Shown here one piece after another: positions 1 to 12,446 of a DNA stretch of 64,000 bases. Origin of the DNA: Callorhinus ursinus (lineage: Eukaryota > Chordata > Mammalia > Carnivora > Otariidae); the NCBI RefSeq assembly GCF_003265705.1, contig NW_020312827.1:13432924-13496923 (forward strand). The letters are read 5' to 3'. Each line of letters starts with the position of its first letter. Position 1 is the first letter of the stretch. The position numbers and the translations under genes are program-made. The notes under the pieces are model-generated. The model worked only from the letters and a program-made list of their open reading frames with translations, was not told where the DNA came from and made no database searches.

Positions 1-590
1 GGAGCACCCTATGTTTGAAAATCAAGAGGAAAAATAGTCAACGGAAACAGGCCCATAGGTAATCCAGACATTGGAAATATCAGACAAGGCCTTTAAAATA
101 ACTATGATTACTATGTTCAAGAAAATAGAAAAGATGACTTAGAATCTATTAAAAAAGAATAACATGAAAATTCTAGAATTCAAGAATTGAAAAACCTGCT
201 ATCGAATATTGAGAACCTATTGAATGGGTTTAATAGTAGATTAGACACAGAAGAACAGAAGAAAGACAAGTTAATAGAAAACATTCAACTGAAGCACAGA
301 TAAAAGAATGGGAAGAAAAGAGAAGAGAAGATAAAAGATGTATGAGACACAGTGAAAAGTTCTAACTTACAGGCAATCAGAGACTTGGAGAGGAGAGAAA
401 ATAGGACAGAAGCTATATTTGAAGTGTATTGGCTGGGCGTTTTCCAAAACTGATGAAAAACCTCAATCTACAGATACGAGAAGTTTAATGAACCCCAAGT
501 AGGATAAATACAAAGAAATCACACATCAGAGCATCATATTAACTGCTGAAAACTGAAAAATGAAAGCAAAGGAAAAAAAACCAATAAAAT
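1..590 (+). mobile_element. Old L1 (L1M/HAL1-like) ORF1-region fragment
   Basis: The A-rich sense strand resembles the ORF1 part of ancient L1M/HAL1 elements: a 'CTTTAAAATAACTATGATTA' stretch, 'GAACAGAAGAAAGACAAG', and a later 'GGATAAATACAAAGAAATC' block. The frame is broken many times, so no protein is made. The element runs off the left window edge. Family placement is from recalled consensus and the 3' limit is approximate. Confidence 0.55.
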
Positions 591-871
591 CAGTCAGAGT
601 TGTGAAGCTAGGTGAAGCTGTAAAGGACCTAGACAACCCAGAAACTGGGAGGTTTGTCCTTGAATAATCTAGAACACAATGTGCATTCATTTTAGTTATA
701 GTTATAGTTTCATTCGTACCAATAGGTATGAAATCAACCATTCTTGCAGATATTTATCCAAGCACCTTGTATGTGTCAGTCCCTGGGTTCTCCTCTTGGG
801 ATATGGTAGCAAACAAGAGAGATACAGTTTTTGCCTTCTTGGCACTGCCCCTCATACTTAAAAAAAAATGT

Positions 872-1038
872 ATTGCTTATTACTCCCATCCATTCTACAA
901 AAATGCACATTTTACAGATGAAGAAACTTAAATGCAGAGATAGTAAGTAAATTTAGCATGGTTACAGAGCCTGTAAACAACAGAGTGATTCAAACCCAGG
1001 TATGTTGGATGTCAAAGCTCAGATTCTCTCTCCTGGAC
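872..1038 (-). mobile_element. MIR SINE, antisense
   Basis: The plus strand has CATTTTACAGATGAAGAAAC followed by a diverged 'TAGTAAGTAAATTTAGCATGGTTACAGAGCC' equivalent and 'GATTCAAACCCAGGTATG'. This is the reverse complement of the MIR core and tRNA-related part. No flanking duplication is visible, as expected for a repeat this old. Confidence 0.7.
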
Positions 1039-1039
1039 C

Positions 1040-4000
1040 ACCTTCTCTATCACTTTTCCCTTCTGTTCATCCCATCCCTACAGATCCTTCTAAGTGCGCC
1101 TGAAATCCTTCGTTCTGTCTGAGATCTTTGACTCTCTTCTCCTGAAGGCCTATAGCATTCCTCACCTGTACCACACAAGTTAGCACCACCTTTTATGCTG
1201 TCTTGTTGAAAGATATTCCAGGTAATTTGTGTGGCCTTCCTCAAAGCCCTGAAGGTTGAGGTCTTAATATTTTCCTGGCTTCTTTTGTACCTAGCACGAC
1301 GCTGAGTGTCATTATATATTTGCAGCTTAATTAGAATCTAAGTGTCATCCCTTTATCCTAACTTCTGGATTAAGATTGAACCGGAAGGAAAGGGGAGGGA
1401 GAACATTTTGGTAAGCCCACAGTGATCTTTTTTACCTGTGGGCTATGGATTCCATAATTCCCCTGACATAGCTGCCATATTTTATATGTCTTTATAGATG
1501 TATGTGATTGTCTCAAATTCTCAAGGGAGTGTGAGATCCACAAAAGGTTAAGAAACATTCAAAAGTCATCCTGGTGGCCCACTTATTAATGTCCCATCTC
1601 ACTTTTCTCCGCATCTTTCTTTTTTTATCTAGAAAATTAGAATTTACATTTTATGAGGCATCACAGGTCATTTCCCCCTTGACACTCATCCTTGTGGCCT
1701 GGCAGAGAAAAAGTGCCTGTTTTCACTTTGCAACAACAAAAACAACAACAACAAATTTCAATCCTAACCATTCTGAGGCAATTATGAGAAGTAAGATATG
1801 CACCACTACATCTCCAACAGGCTTGTACAATCCAGTTTTATTATTCAGCTCTTACTAAAATGCTACTCCTCTGGGAGGAAAAATCGTCCCTGTATGAGTT
1901 CTTTAGCGCCAACAAACATCTTAAAGGAAATATGAAGTAAAAATCACATTGACGTAATTTCAAAGATACAGTAGGGAGAAGGAATGACCAGAAACTGAGA
2001 AGGAGAAGGATGGTGGAATAAGTAGATTATATAAAGTAGGGTGAGCTGAATTGGGAAGTAGGAAGGTAAGGAGGCACAATTTCCTAAATCCATGAGCTGT
2101 AAGAATAAGGCACTGAAGAGAGTCGAGGCTGAGATTTTCTGGTAACATACACCCCAGTATGATGACCCAGGAATAATTTTTAGAGCAATGAGAGAACACG
2201 TCCACCCAAATAAATTAGCCTTCCTAGTTGGACATTAACAAAAGCAAATTCCATCACGTGATCTAGCCTACATAGCCTCCTGCCAATAACAAATTTAAGG
2301 GCATCATGGTGTTTCACACTCACAACTACCAAGAAGTGATGAACTTTTCATTTAAAAATTTTCTTGGCCTGCACCTGTGGCTCTGCCCTTGGAATTCTGT
2401 TCTAGAAATTAAGATAACAGACTATACAGAGCCCTAGCTTACATCAGTGGGATGGACTAAATCGGTGCTTCTAAAGGTTCTCACTTCTGCCAAATTCCTA
2501 TGAAAAGGAAACATTGCCCAAGGGAATGAATTTAGGGCTCTTGTTTGTGTTACTAACTTTGTCTCTAATCCAAGTTCCCATTTTACTTGGCAGATATTCT
2601 GATGAGACACACATGGTGATCAATCCCACTTTTCAGATAGCATGAACCAGGGCACACGAGGATAAGGAAGGGCGCCATTTTCACAGGAAAGGAAAGCTAC
2701 ATGTTTGAGACAATGGTTGGCCTTTGGACACAGCAGACTATCCAAAGCTTCCTGGTTTGCCCTCTGTGTTCTACCTCAGCCCTATGATGGATCGTTCCTT
2801 CCCCCTCTTTGAATCCTATAAAGAGGATCATAGACAAGGATTATTTCTGAAGCCTATCTCCAAAGCTCAGCCCATTGCATATGTCTCTCTTCCTTCGAAT
2901 TTTGTTCAAATATCAAAACTAGCTTTGCTTCAAAGCTATGGTATGTGCCTTGACCTACCCCCCACCTCGCCAAATTGATAACTGGATTCTTGTGTTGTTT
3001 CCGTGTCCTGCTAAATTATCTAGTAGCATAAGCTCTCTAAGGAAAGCTCCTCAATCTCAGCCTGGAGGCTAGGGACCCTTTATTCACCAGTGAAGTATCT
3101 TAATTCGGACAGTTGATCTTATCTCTGGGTCCTTGTTGCTTTGCCGGCTCCAGACCCGAGCATGTGAGTGCGCCCTGTGATGGCAGCCGAGGCAAGATTG
3201 GGCACCTGCTGCAGTGGATGTCATCACAGCACCTGTGAATGGCTTGGTGCCAACCTGGTCCACTTCTGGGTCCAATTTTAAGTCTTGCTCTGGGTCCTGA
3301 TGCCTCCCAATCTACCTGTCCTGTTACAGGCACCAGGCTGCATCCAACTGGGTTCTGAGGTACAAAATATGTCTTGCTCAAGAGTAGATCCTTAAAATTC
3401 CCCAGCCCAAGATTTGGAATTGTTCTAGACTCTAGAATTTTCTAGAATCCAAATTGGCATAGGGCTAATGCCTCACAGGTTGGGTTAATGGTTTCAGCTG
3501 CAAGGGGAGGAGAGCTGGAAGGTGGGGAAGAGGGGGCTGTGAGGGAATAGTAACTAAGCCTCTCCTGAGAAGAGGAAGAGAATGGAAGGAAAAAACAATA
3601 AAGAGAATATTAATCCCAGCTTTATCTTCCTCTTTTATCTCTCTTCTGGTGATTCCCAGGCCCAACCGGGGCTCAGACTCACTGCACGAGATGACTGATG
3701 TGGGTGGGCCAGGGACCGCATCCCAAGAAACGTGACTGTGGAGGTAACGTGACCACAACCAGTGGCCCAGTGCATGTGGCATCACAGGCGAAGTCACGTT
3801 CACATCTAGAAAAGGACCCATTTGGACCTGAGAGAGGACAAAGTCGAATCCAGTGGTTGCGATAGGTCTCAGGACAGCAGCCCCAGGATGTTCTGTGGTC
3901 CCGCAGCCGTTGCAGGCAGGAACGGTCAGGCACGGTGCCCTGGTGGGGGCTGCAAGCAAAGGAAGGCAGACTTCCTCCAGCTGGTCCAGGGAATCTTGGG

Positions 4001-4050
4001 CTTCTTGGGTCTCCCTCCACCTTCCCATGAAAGGCCACTTGAAAAGACCG
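1040..4050. other. No recognised gene; mostly unique sequence
   Basis: I see no exon with convincing splice sites and no young repeat here. A short CAA-rich run lies near 1730-1755. The open frames on the minus strand at 3100-3381 and 3465-4112 have no domain I recognise. The latter ends in a SINE head and is treated separately. Confidence 0.5.
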
Positions 4051-4112
4051 AAGGCAGACGCTTGACTGTCTAAGCCACCCAGACATCCCAGGACCCTGCT
4101 ATTAAAGAGCAA
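3465..4112 (-). other. Open frame of 215 codons, probably not a gene
   Basis: A minus-strand ATG-to-stop frame crosses a GC-rich block. Other frames on both strands are also open in the block (plus strand 3822-4073, minus strand 3679-4086), which suggests low stop density rather than selection. Its first codons lie over or beside a Can-SINE 5' head at 4050-4092. The translation shows no domain I recognise. It could be an exon of an unrecognised transcript or an old retroposed piece; neither is shown. Confidence 0.2.
4050..4092 (-). mobile_element. Can-SINE 5' head only (about 42 bp)
   Basis: Read on the minus strand, GGGATGTCTGGGTGGCTTAG continues to AAGCGTCTGCCTTCGG, a clear Can-SINE tRNA-like head. 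The sequence then changes abruptly to unrelated GC-rich DNA (TCTTTTCAAGTGG) instead of the expected CTCAGGTCATGATC. There is no body, CT run or A tail. A 5' fragment without a 3' end is not a normal product of target-primed reverse transcription. Confidence 0.75.
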
Positions 4113-4221
4113 TCACTTAGCAAACAATTTAAGCCATACACGCAAGCATGTAAATTACAAGACAGTATCTGGTAGGTTTTGTGAGTTGCAAAAACAATAA
4201 ACACCTTTGCAATGTTTTCCT

Positions 4222-4403
4222 AAGTATGACACATGGTGTCATCTGTATTCGAATCACTGAGGGTTTATTAAACATGTTAATTTCTAGACCCAACCCCAGT
4301 CCTACTGAAACAGAATCTCTGGAAGGGGGACTTCGGAAATTGTGTGACTAAAAAGCACGCCAGATAAATCCTTGTACCACAAAGTTAAGAACCAGCGCCT
4401 CAG
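4222..4403 (+). mobile_element. MER5-like hAT-Charlie MITE
   Basis: A diverged match in order to the MER5 layout: GAATCACTGAGGGTTTATTA, then 'CTAGACCCAACCCCAG' and 'CTGAAACAGAATCTCTGGA', ending in 'AAGTTAAGAACCAGCGCC', which resembles the inverted terminal repeat. It is non-autonomous with no coding capacity. Confidence 0.6.
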
Positions 4404-4514
4404 AGCTCAGAAGATAGAAAATGTTTCCTCTACCAGGTGACCAAACGCCAATGTGACAGTGACATAGGAGATTCCCTGAAGGAGGCTCCTGTGGGGAATA
4501 CCATTGCAGAATTC

Positions 4515-4680
4515 ATCACATTGTGATGTAACTTCCTTTTCCTTGTCTGTATGTCTTCCAGTGGATTAGGAATTCCTCGAGGGGAGAGATTTGTCTTCTT
4601 CACTGGAATCCAGTCAGCCCATAGCTGGCTCTCAATAAATGTTGGTTGAGCAAATGAATAATTGTGGGTGATCCAAATAG
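4515..4680 (+). mobile_element. L2/CORE-type LINE 3' end
   Basis: The typical L2-like 3' sequence is present: a 'GAGGGGAGAGATTTGTCTTC' equivalent of the 'gagggcagggac' block, 'CATAGCTGGCTCTCAATAAA' and TGTTGGTTGAGCAAATGAAT. It is diverged and without target duplication. Confidence 0.7.
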
Positions 4681-5744
4681 GTTTGAGGAAATCTAGGAGA
4701 GGGTTCTGGGAGGAGAAGAGACACAGGCAAAATTTTAGTGATGGCAAAGTCAAGGTCAATAGTCAAGTATGTTGGAGAGAAAGGATAATTTAGGTGAATA
4801 AGTGGGTATAAGGTAGAGAGCAAAATCACAAGAGAGAGTATGAGGGTCCTCGAGTGCTCAGAGAGGGGTATAAACTGTATGCTGTGTATTCTGTGGATGA
4901 TGGGGAGTCACCAAAGACTAGGGACCAGAAAGTTATGGAACCAGAATGCATTTTAGGACAACTAATTATTTGGCCATGGGCTGCTTCGCTGGGAGGAGGA
5001 AGTGAGTGGATGCAGGAAGCCATGGCCGAACCCTGGGAGTAGCTAGGGACTGGCTTGGTCAGTAGAGGCAGGACTTGCTGAGATTTTACATTCAAGCATC
5101 ATAATCATCCAGGGTCCTGACCCTCCCCCCCCCACACCGCCAGACCAACGAAATTTTTGTTCTTTTTCTAGCACTCATCTGTTTGGACTCCTGGGTTTGA
5201 TGGGCTTTTCTCCTTTGGCTGCCCAAGGAGCACATCTCATCTGGCATGAGGATAAGTGGGAAGCATTGCTCAGGATGTTGGGGACAGAAGCAGTGGTCAA
5301 GAGATGAAGGGGCCTGAACTGAGGCAGAGGCTGTGGGGATGGTCAGGAGAGGCCAGGTGTAAGAACAATTTCTGAGGCAGAACCTATAGAATTTGGTGAA
5401 TGAACGTGAAGCAGAAAAAAGAGCATGTTAAGGATAATTTTGAGCTTCCTCGATGTTAATTATAGAGCTCTAGGAAGAGGGTGCTTGGAGCAGAAGGACA
5501 AATAATTCAGCTTGGGGCATAATGAATTTGAATTTGAGGTAACAGCAAAATTTCCATCCAGGTAGAGGGGTCTTGGAACTTACTGGAGACAGAGATTTGA
5601 AGTTCAGGAGGAAGGTTGGTGCTGGTTGTTGATTATTTGTGATCATTCGAAGGCATAGAAATGGATGTGATCATGCAGAAAGAGCAGGTGGAAAGAAAAG
5701 AGAAAAGGGCCAACGATAAACACCAGGATTAAGAGATGGACAGA

Positions 5745-5924
5745 GGGGCACCTGGGTGGCTCAGATGGTTAAGCGTCTGCCTTCGGCTCAGGTCATGATC
5801 CCAGCATCCTGGGATCGAGTCCCGCATCGGGCTCCCTGCTCCTTGGGAGACTGCTTCTCCCTCTGCCTCTCTCTCTCTGTCTCTCATGAATAAATAAATA
5901 AATAATCTAAAAAAAGAAAAAAAA
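5745..5924 (+). mobile_element. Can-SINE, full length
   Basis: A complete copy from the GGGGCACCTGGGTGGCTCAG head through CATCGGGCTCCCTGCTCC, the CT run, CATGAATAAATAAATAAAT and an A-rich tail. It is flanked by a perfect 16-bp target-site duplication, AAGAGATGGACAGAGG, at 5731-5746 and 5925-5940 (the first copy overlaps the element's leading G run). The perfect duplication and intact body mark a young insertion. Confidence 0.95.
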
Positions 5925-6674
5925 AAGAGATGGACAGAGGAGGAGCCAGCGAGAGAAACCAAGAAGGACTGGCCAGAAAGGCAGAAGGAAAACCAGGTGA
6001 AAGTGGAGTTCAAGAAAGGCAAGAGTTTCCAGAAATGGCAGTAGCAACATCACACAGCACAAGGAGGTAGAGTAAGCCATGTGGCGCTTGTTAGCGCATT
6101 GGTGGAAGCCATCAGTGGGAGCCAGGCTGAGGAAGGCATGGGAGGAGGGGAGGTGGATGGAAACCATGGCCCCCACGGATGGTCACCTTCCTCACAGAGT
6201 AACAGCCTCTGGACAACTGAATGCAAAGGAATTCAACATGACAGCTGGAGGGTGATGCCTTTCATTGAGACCTCTACTCCGATTCTCTTCAATCCACTCT
6301 GCTTTCATTTAGGACCCCAGCCATTTGTTCCTGGGCTTATTCAGGGCGACTAATGGTAGTGTAAGTGAAAGCCTTAATGATATCTTTGCCTTCGTGTTTT
6401 GTAAGAAATTTTTTCCACTTCCACATTTAACTTGTTTGGAGAATATTCTGAAAAACTTGCCTTCCTGGGTTTTGTCAGTGGAAGTTTGTATTTTCTCATC
6501 TTTTAAGGAATCAGTTCTTAGCTCTTTGAGACAAAATAATCCATCTCATGTGGAAAATTTCTTATTGTCAAGTTCAGTGTCATTGGGAAGAGTCAGTAGA
6601 TGAATTGCAAGTATTTACCACGATGTGATTTCTACAAGACAAAGAGAAAAAGCTGAATAAAGAGGATGAACTGG

Positions 6675-6908
6675 GGGTGCCTGGGTGGCGCAGTTGTTAA
6701 GCATCTGCCTTTGGCTCAGGCCATGATCCCAGGGTCCTGGGATCAAGCCCCTCATAGGGCTCCCTGCTCAGCAGGAGGCCTGCTTCTCTCTCTCTCCCAC
6801 TTACCCTGCTTGTGCTCTCTCTCTCGCTGTCTCCTGTCAAATAACTAAAAATCTTTAAAATAAAATAAAATAAAAAAATAAAGGATTCTTTCTTTCTAAA
6901 AAAAAAAG
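6675..6908 (+). mobile_element. Can-SINE, full length
   Basis: The GGTGCCTGGGTGGCGCAG head, ATGATCCCAGGGTCCTGGG box, CT-rich run and repeated AAATAAAATA tail lie between perfect 13-bp duplications GAGGATGAACTGG at 6662-6674 and 6909-6921. Confidence 0.95.
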
Positions 6909-8054
6909 GAGGATGAACTGGATATTGAAACTCTTTCTTCTCTATTAAAAAAAAAACAGCGAAAGTGATGTTTTTCCTGTCACTATGGAGGTTTTGTTTT
7001 GCTTTATTTTATTTTTATTTTGGCCCAACCTCTACTGTATTACATTCTTTGGAGTCATAGAAAAGACTCTACCCTGCCTGTGGTTCCAGAAACATGTCTA
7101 CACAACCCACCCCATTTTACCCATGTAGAAAGGTATCAACGTCTCTGGTTGATTCATGTATTACCAACAGCCAAGGTAGTTAATTCACCATAGGGGCAAC
7201 TGGCTTATTTTATGGCCACAGATGGCCCCATACCTAAGTGTTACAGCAGGAGGAACCTGGTTGTAGAGAGAGTGGAGGATCAGTGCAAACCCAATGCTAC
7301 TGCTTGAAAAACGATGGCTAGGTTGGTACAACTGGTATCCAAGAGAGAGACTATGGGACAAGGCCCTTGTGTCAGTTGACAGAAGCTGAATCTGGATGAT
7401 CTAAGCAGAAAATGCATTCATGTACAGCACGCTGGGTGGCCCACAGGAATCTTCAGGAGGGCTGGAAACCGGCGCTAAGGTGATATAGCTTGGATCAAGG
7501 CCCAAAGTGTAGACTGGTCTGGTGATGGCCCTTCCATAGACCCTAAGGATGCCACCCTCTGCCCTAAAGCTGCTGCCACCACTATGGCTACTGGATTCAA
7601 TACCTCCCACTTCTTCCTATCACCAGCCACAGGGAGGACCTAGATTATGATGCTCCCCTCCACTGTAAGAAAGGCTAGGGAGGTGGTTTCTGGCATTTCC
7701 AGTTTTTAGCGGGGAGGTGGCTCTGCTTCCTGAGGTTGGGGATTCTCCAGACACAGGAAGGAGGTCTCATCCTGGGCAACCAGAAAGACAAATGTCATTC
7801 TTGCACTTGAGACCTGGGACTATGTCTTCACCTTCATTATGGGCCCAGATCCATGCCCTGAACGGCATAGGTGCCGACAAAACTTTTGGTTGTGAATGCT
7901 CTGCCAACATCCATTCAGGAGTGAGTTATACCTCACAGATACTATTAGCCTAGAGAGCTGAGCAACTTGACAATACATGTAGTCTTTGCTTTTTAAAGCT
8001 ATGGCTTCTTTTTTGAACCCATTGTAGTGTGGCCATATTATATTCACATTTTTT

Positions 8055-8217
8055 TGAGGGTGGAGGAAGGAGCAGAGGGAGAGGGAGAGAGAATCTTAAG
8101 CAGGCTCCACACCCAGTGTGGAGCCCGATGTGGGGCTCCATTTCACAACCCTGAGATCATGACCTGAGGTGAAATCAAGAGTCAGATGCTTAACCAACTG
8201 AGCCACCCAGGCGCCCA
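8055..8217 (-). mobile_element. Can-SINE, antisense
   Basis: The head is at the right end (AGCCACCCAGGCGCCC), with GATCATGACCTGAGGTG inside and a GA-rich run at the left. Matching flanks ATATTCACATTTTTT occur at 8040-8054 and 8219-8233. The body is the older type with a 'GTGGAGCCCGATGTGGGGCT' block. Confidence 0.92.
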
Positions 8218-8904
8218 TATATTCACATTTTTTGATGGGATCTATGTCAAAGCCATTAACAAAACTCACTATCTACTCAATGAAAATCTCCTTCTGACCC
8301 CCATGAGTACATTACAATTTGCATAGTATAAAAACTAGGAATAAAAGTGTTTCAACCCTCTGGTCTCTGTTAAGTTAGAGAGAGAAAAGATATCCTCAGC
8401 ATTTTAAGATGAACATCTCAAAACTGTACTTGGGGTGGCAAGCAATATAATCTGTAGTGTTATTTGACAAGATTGTTCTTCCTCATCACTGTCCACCGAA
8501 CGGGAAAGCATGGAGCTGATTGACTGGCAAGTCATCCATTTTCTGTGAAATGAGGAAAGCACTGGGGGCTGAAATGGTAAAGTTATCAAATATCTTACAT
8601 CCAAGCAGCTACCTTAAAATGACTTCCACACAGGCAACGTTTTCTTCCTGACAGTAATGTTTGCCATTTTAACGTACAATATGGTGCCTTGCAGACACTA
8701 GAAACTCAATGAGTTTCTTGCTGGTGATAGCTGCTAAAGATAACATAAATTGCCTCTTATTTTGGTAACAAAAAACTTGGTGGTTTTGGGGTTTGTTTTT
8801 TTTTTTTTTTTTTGGATCCTAAGGAGGAATTTTCATGTCGTATACCAGAAGTACAGGTGAGGCATTAGACCTACTGTGTAGGCATTACTGATTTTGATGC
8901 ATTT

Positions 8905-9110
8905 AAAAAAAAATATTGTTATTGATAGATGAGCATTTTGCAGAGAAAGAAGAGTTCCTATATACGACTCACCCAACTTCCTGCAATGTTAATATCATAA
9001 ATAACCATGACATGTGTATCAAAACTAAGAAACTGACATTGATACAAGCTGTCAACTAAACTACATACCTCTTTGGATTTCCCTACCATTTCTTGTCAAT
9101 GCAAAACTGA
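8905..9110 (-). mobile_element. Old L1 3'-UTR fragment, antisense
   Basis: The series 'CACCCAACTTCCTGCAATG', 'ATAACCATGACATGTG', 'AAAACTAAGAAACTGACATTG' and 'CAACTAAACTACATACCT' matches an L1M-type 3' UTR seen in reverse. A related block occurs at 14.1-15.3 kb. Boundaries are approximate. Confidence 0.5.
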
Positions 9111-9261
9111 AGTACTTATTTGGACTTGAGGGTCCCACCCAGCTATGGAACTACATTAATTCAGATGGACTGGGATTAGATATAGAAGTGGCTCAGAAAG
9201 ACTATAAATCTACCACTTTATGTGCCAAACATAAATATATTTTAAATTTTGGTCCTAAATA

Positions 9262-9468
9262 TTTTGCATGAATGCTCTGATTTCATCCTCCCCAGAAACC
9301 TAGAGGGTAGATACTATCATATCCACTTTATAGCTAAGACAACGGGATTTGGGATTCCAAGCAACGTTTGCCAGATAGCTTAGCTGGGAAGTGGCACAGC
9401 CAGGATGTGGACTAAGGCCTCTCAGATTCCAAAGCCCTTGACCATCACCACTACAGTACCGACTCAAG
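9262..9468 (-). mobile_element. MIR SINE, antisense
   Basis: GGGTAGATACTATCATATCC, then a 'CTTTATAGCTAAGACAACGG' equivalent, 'GCTGGGAAGTGGCACAGCCA' and a 'CCTTGACCATCACCACTACA' end trace nearly the whole MIR in reverse orientation. Confidence 0.78.
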
Positions 9469-9469
9469 G

Positions 9470-11300
9470 GCATTTATCATAGGTGTGATACTACTGTTTT
9501 CTCTCCATCTGCAGTCTTGGTCAGGACCCACCTTCCGAAGGTCATCTGGATCAGCTGTGGCAGGTGATCCCGATGTTGGGGCAGGGGGAGGGGTTGTCCT
9601 GTAATGAGGACATGTGACTCTAAGTGAAGGGGGGTTTTCTGTGATGTGTGGAATCATTTCAACCCTCAACACCCCGACCCTGCACGCTCAAACAGGAAGC
9701 TCTCCCTGGCAGTGTGGGGCTGCCCCCCCCCCCATGGACTGCCCTCCAGCCAGAGCAGCTGAAAGGAGCACAGGGCAAACATCCCCATGTGCCTTTTGCT
9801 TTTCTTTCTTGTGTTTCAAGGCTCAATTAACACGTGTAAAGTGATCTGAAATGCAGGAATAAAAAGAGCTGGGGAGCTGCAGAGTGTTGGTCATTACCTG
9901 AGGTGAGACAGCTAAAAGAGGGAGGCCCAGGGAGACAAAGGGGGTCTGGGGAGAGGCGAGGCCTTCAGCTCAGCAGCCTCCTGGTTGGCATAGAGCCAGA
10001 TCGGGCTGTTTCTCACAGTGCTCTGTCCCAAGCTCTGTCTCAAGGCCTCCATTGCAGTTCTGCTCAGAATTCCCACAGGACTGAACCAAAGCTGGGGAAA
10101 ATGGGTCCTTGGACCCAAACTGCAGCCTCTGTAACCGGCCCTACAGACAATGAGATGCCCCCCATTCTCCAGTTTTGCCAACGTAGGACCTTCTGCAAAT
10201 TACTGGATCTGGTCAATGAAGGAAAGAATGTGATCAATATCAAAGATATGAATGACGCAAAGTGAGCTTTGTTCATTTCTTTTGACAAGCATGGATTCAT
10301 AGTAGTGATTTTATACTGTCATCTGTGGGAGGCAATAAATCCCTTATAAAGTGATGGGTAAAAATAATGAAGTCTGAGTCACGTGCTATTTCACCATCAC
10401 CCAAGTGTGTGTTAGTGAAAGGGTGAAGCTATCGGTTTCACAGAGAACGTTAAGCCTTGTGATGTCATAGGGTGAAGGCAGGTGGCATTTTATTGCAATG
10501 TAAAGCCTGCAAAGAAGCAAGTGAAACATCTTTCTTTCACTATAACCTGATACCTCCTGAATCTAGAAAGTTAGAGAGCGTTACACGGTTCTCTCCAACG
10601 GGGCAAAGATGTCTGTGCATCTCTGTGTATATATAAACAGTGGCTATATATACAGCCTATTCTAAACTGTTTATGATGATGGAGGAGAAAAGGGTTTGTT
10701 TGGATAACCCAAAGTTTATATTAGGCTTTCATCATGTTTTTATGTCTTGCTTAGGCTAATAGTTGGGTTGTTATCCATCTCTGGAGCCCACAAACTGAGG
10801 ATGTGCCTGCTGGCTGCACCGTATGGCTTGGCAACCAGAGCAGGAGGCCCGCTGCCCCTGACTTCAGTGCGAGAATTCCGGAGGACTCCAGGAGGTCTGG
10901 CATGCAGTCACAGGTCTACTCCAGGCCCAATCCTATGGTCAGAGAGGGAGGGTCATACTCCGAGTTGCATTTTCCCATTCAACACCAGGGCCATCGAGTG
11001 AAATAGAAAACCCCCAAAGGAGAGCCAGGTAGCCATCCCCACCTCCGTCTATTCCGACTGAGCAGTGAGAGGCCAGAAGATTCTGTTGTCCCCAGCCTGC
11101 AGCAAGGGACTTCTCCATGGCCAGGATCCACGATAGACATCAAGTTTGTTCTTTTCTGGGCATTGCATTTGTGACTGGTTCCCCCTGGAGTTGTGTCTAT
11201 GCAATGCTTCAGTACATGTAACATCCCATGTGGCCCATGGGTCACTGAGGGGTCATTTGGAGCCACCAATGATGGCACCCTTCAGGTGTGCATCAATTTT
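9470..11300. other. No recognised gene or repeat
   Basis: Apparently unique intergenic or intronic DNA. The longest open frame (9903-10265, 120 codons, plus) overlaps an open frame on the other strand and has no domain I recognise. A run of C lies at about 9723-9732. Confidence 0.4.
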
Positions 11301-11420
11301 TGCCTAATCTAGTTCAATAATGACCTCCTAAGTCTCCCTGTCTCTGCCCCGTGCCCTTCTAAATCATTCTCCCTACAGGTCCTGGAATGATTCTTATGAA
11401 ACAGAGAGTCCCTTTCAATA
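11300..11420 (+). mobile_element. Probable L2 internal fragment
   Basis: 'CTCCTAAGTCTCCCTGTCTC', 'TCTAAATCATTCTCC' and 'CAGGTCCTGGAATGATTCTT' follow the order of an L2 internal 3' region. It is strongly diverged, and the assignment is by recalled consensus only. Confidence 0.35.
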
Positions 11421-11421
11421 C

Positions 11422-11901
11422 CATGATGGTATATTTTATGCCAAATTTACTGGGCCATGGGGTGCCCAGATAGTTGGTCAGATACTGGTTATGTCTGTGA
11501 TGGTGTTTTGGGTGAGATTAACATTTGAGTCAGTAGACTGAAAAAGGGGGATTGTGCTCCCTAATGTGGATGAGCCTCATCCAATCAGTTGATGGCCTGA
11601 ATAGGACAAACCAGCTGGGTAAGAAGAAAACTCCTCCTACCCAACTGCCTTGAGCTGGGACATCTGTTCTTTTCTGCCTTTGGACTGGAACTGAAACATC
11701 GGCTCTTCCTAGATCTCGAGCCAGCCAGCATTCAAGCTGGAACGGCACCATGGTCTCTCCTGGGTCTCCAACGCACTGGCTGCAGATCTTGGGACTTGTC
11801 AGCCTCCATAATCTTGTGAGCCGATACCTCATCATAAATCTCTTTCTCTATATATTTACAACCTACTAGTTCTGTTTCTCTGGAGAACCCTGACTGATAC
11901 A
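11422..11901 (+). mobile_element. ERVL-type solo LTR (MLT2-like)
   Basis: It begins near TGATGGTATATTTTATG and continues with GGGGTGCCCAGATAG, TGAGATTAACATTTGAG, GAGCCTCATCCAATCAGTTG, a 'CATAATCTTGTGAGCC' block and CTCTGGAGAACCCTGACTGA at the end. This matches MLT2-type LTRs of old ERV-L proviruses. No internal retroviral sequence or second LTR copy is adjacent, so it is a solo LTR. Confidence 0.75.
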
Positions 11902-11924
11902 AATACCTTCTTATCTCCTAGCTT

Positions 11925-12035
11925 CATCCATTCGTTCATTTAAAAAAATTTATTGAGCACCTGCTATCGGCTGGACACTGCTTCAGGTTCTTGGAAATGA
12001 TCACTGAACAAAACAAAGAATCCTGGCCCGTCGAA
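11925..12035 (-). mobile_element. Possible L2-type 3' end, antisense
   Basis: 'CATTCGTTCATTTAAAAAAA', 'TTATTGAGCACCTGCTATCG' and 'GGACACTGCTTCAGGTTC' form a widespread old repeat motif usually seen in L2-like or other ancient LINE ends. The exact family is uncertain. Confidence 0.4.
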
Positions 12036-12446
12036 CGTTTATTCATGTGTGCATGGGGTGGGGGCAGTGGTAAGTTCACAGTCGGGGGACACTGGTCCTT
12101 GCTTCATCTCCAGTGGGATCTGCGGGAACTTCCTCATTAGAAACCTTCGTTTTAGCCACGCTGTTCTCAAGCAGCCCTCTGACCTCCCTACCTTGACCTT
12201 TGCCCAGGCCTACAATGTCCCCTCCATGAAGACCCTCTTCTCCCTACTCTTGTTTACATCTTAACCTCTCCTTGTCCGGGAAGACTCAGTTTCATAGCTC
12301 CTACCAAGGATGACTACCCCAGTGATGTCTTGACCCTTTTTAGTGTCCCACAGACTTGAATTTGAGCTGCAATTGTCCCCCTATGTATCGTGCAACTTGG
12401 GGCAAGTTTGTTCATCTCTAAAGTGGGAATAAAATCGTTCCCTGCT

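Noticed and set aside
3084..3381. Overlapping minus-strand frames of 63 and 93 codons
   Set aside because: No recognisable domain and no exon signals. Short frames of this size are expected by chance.
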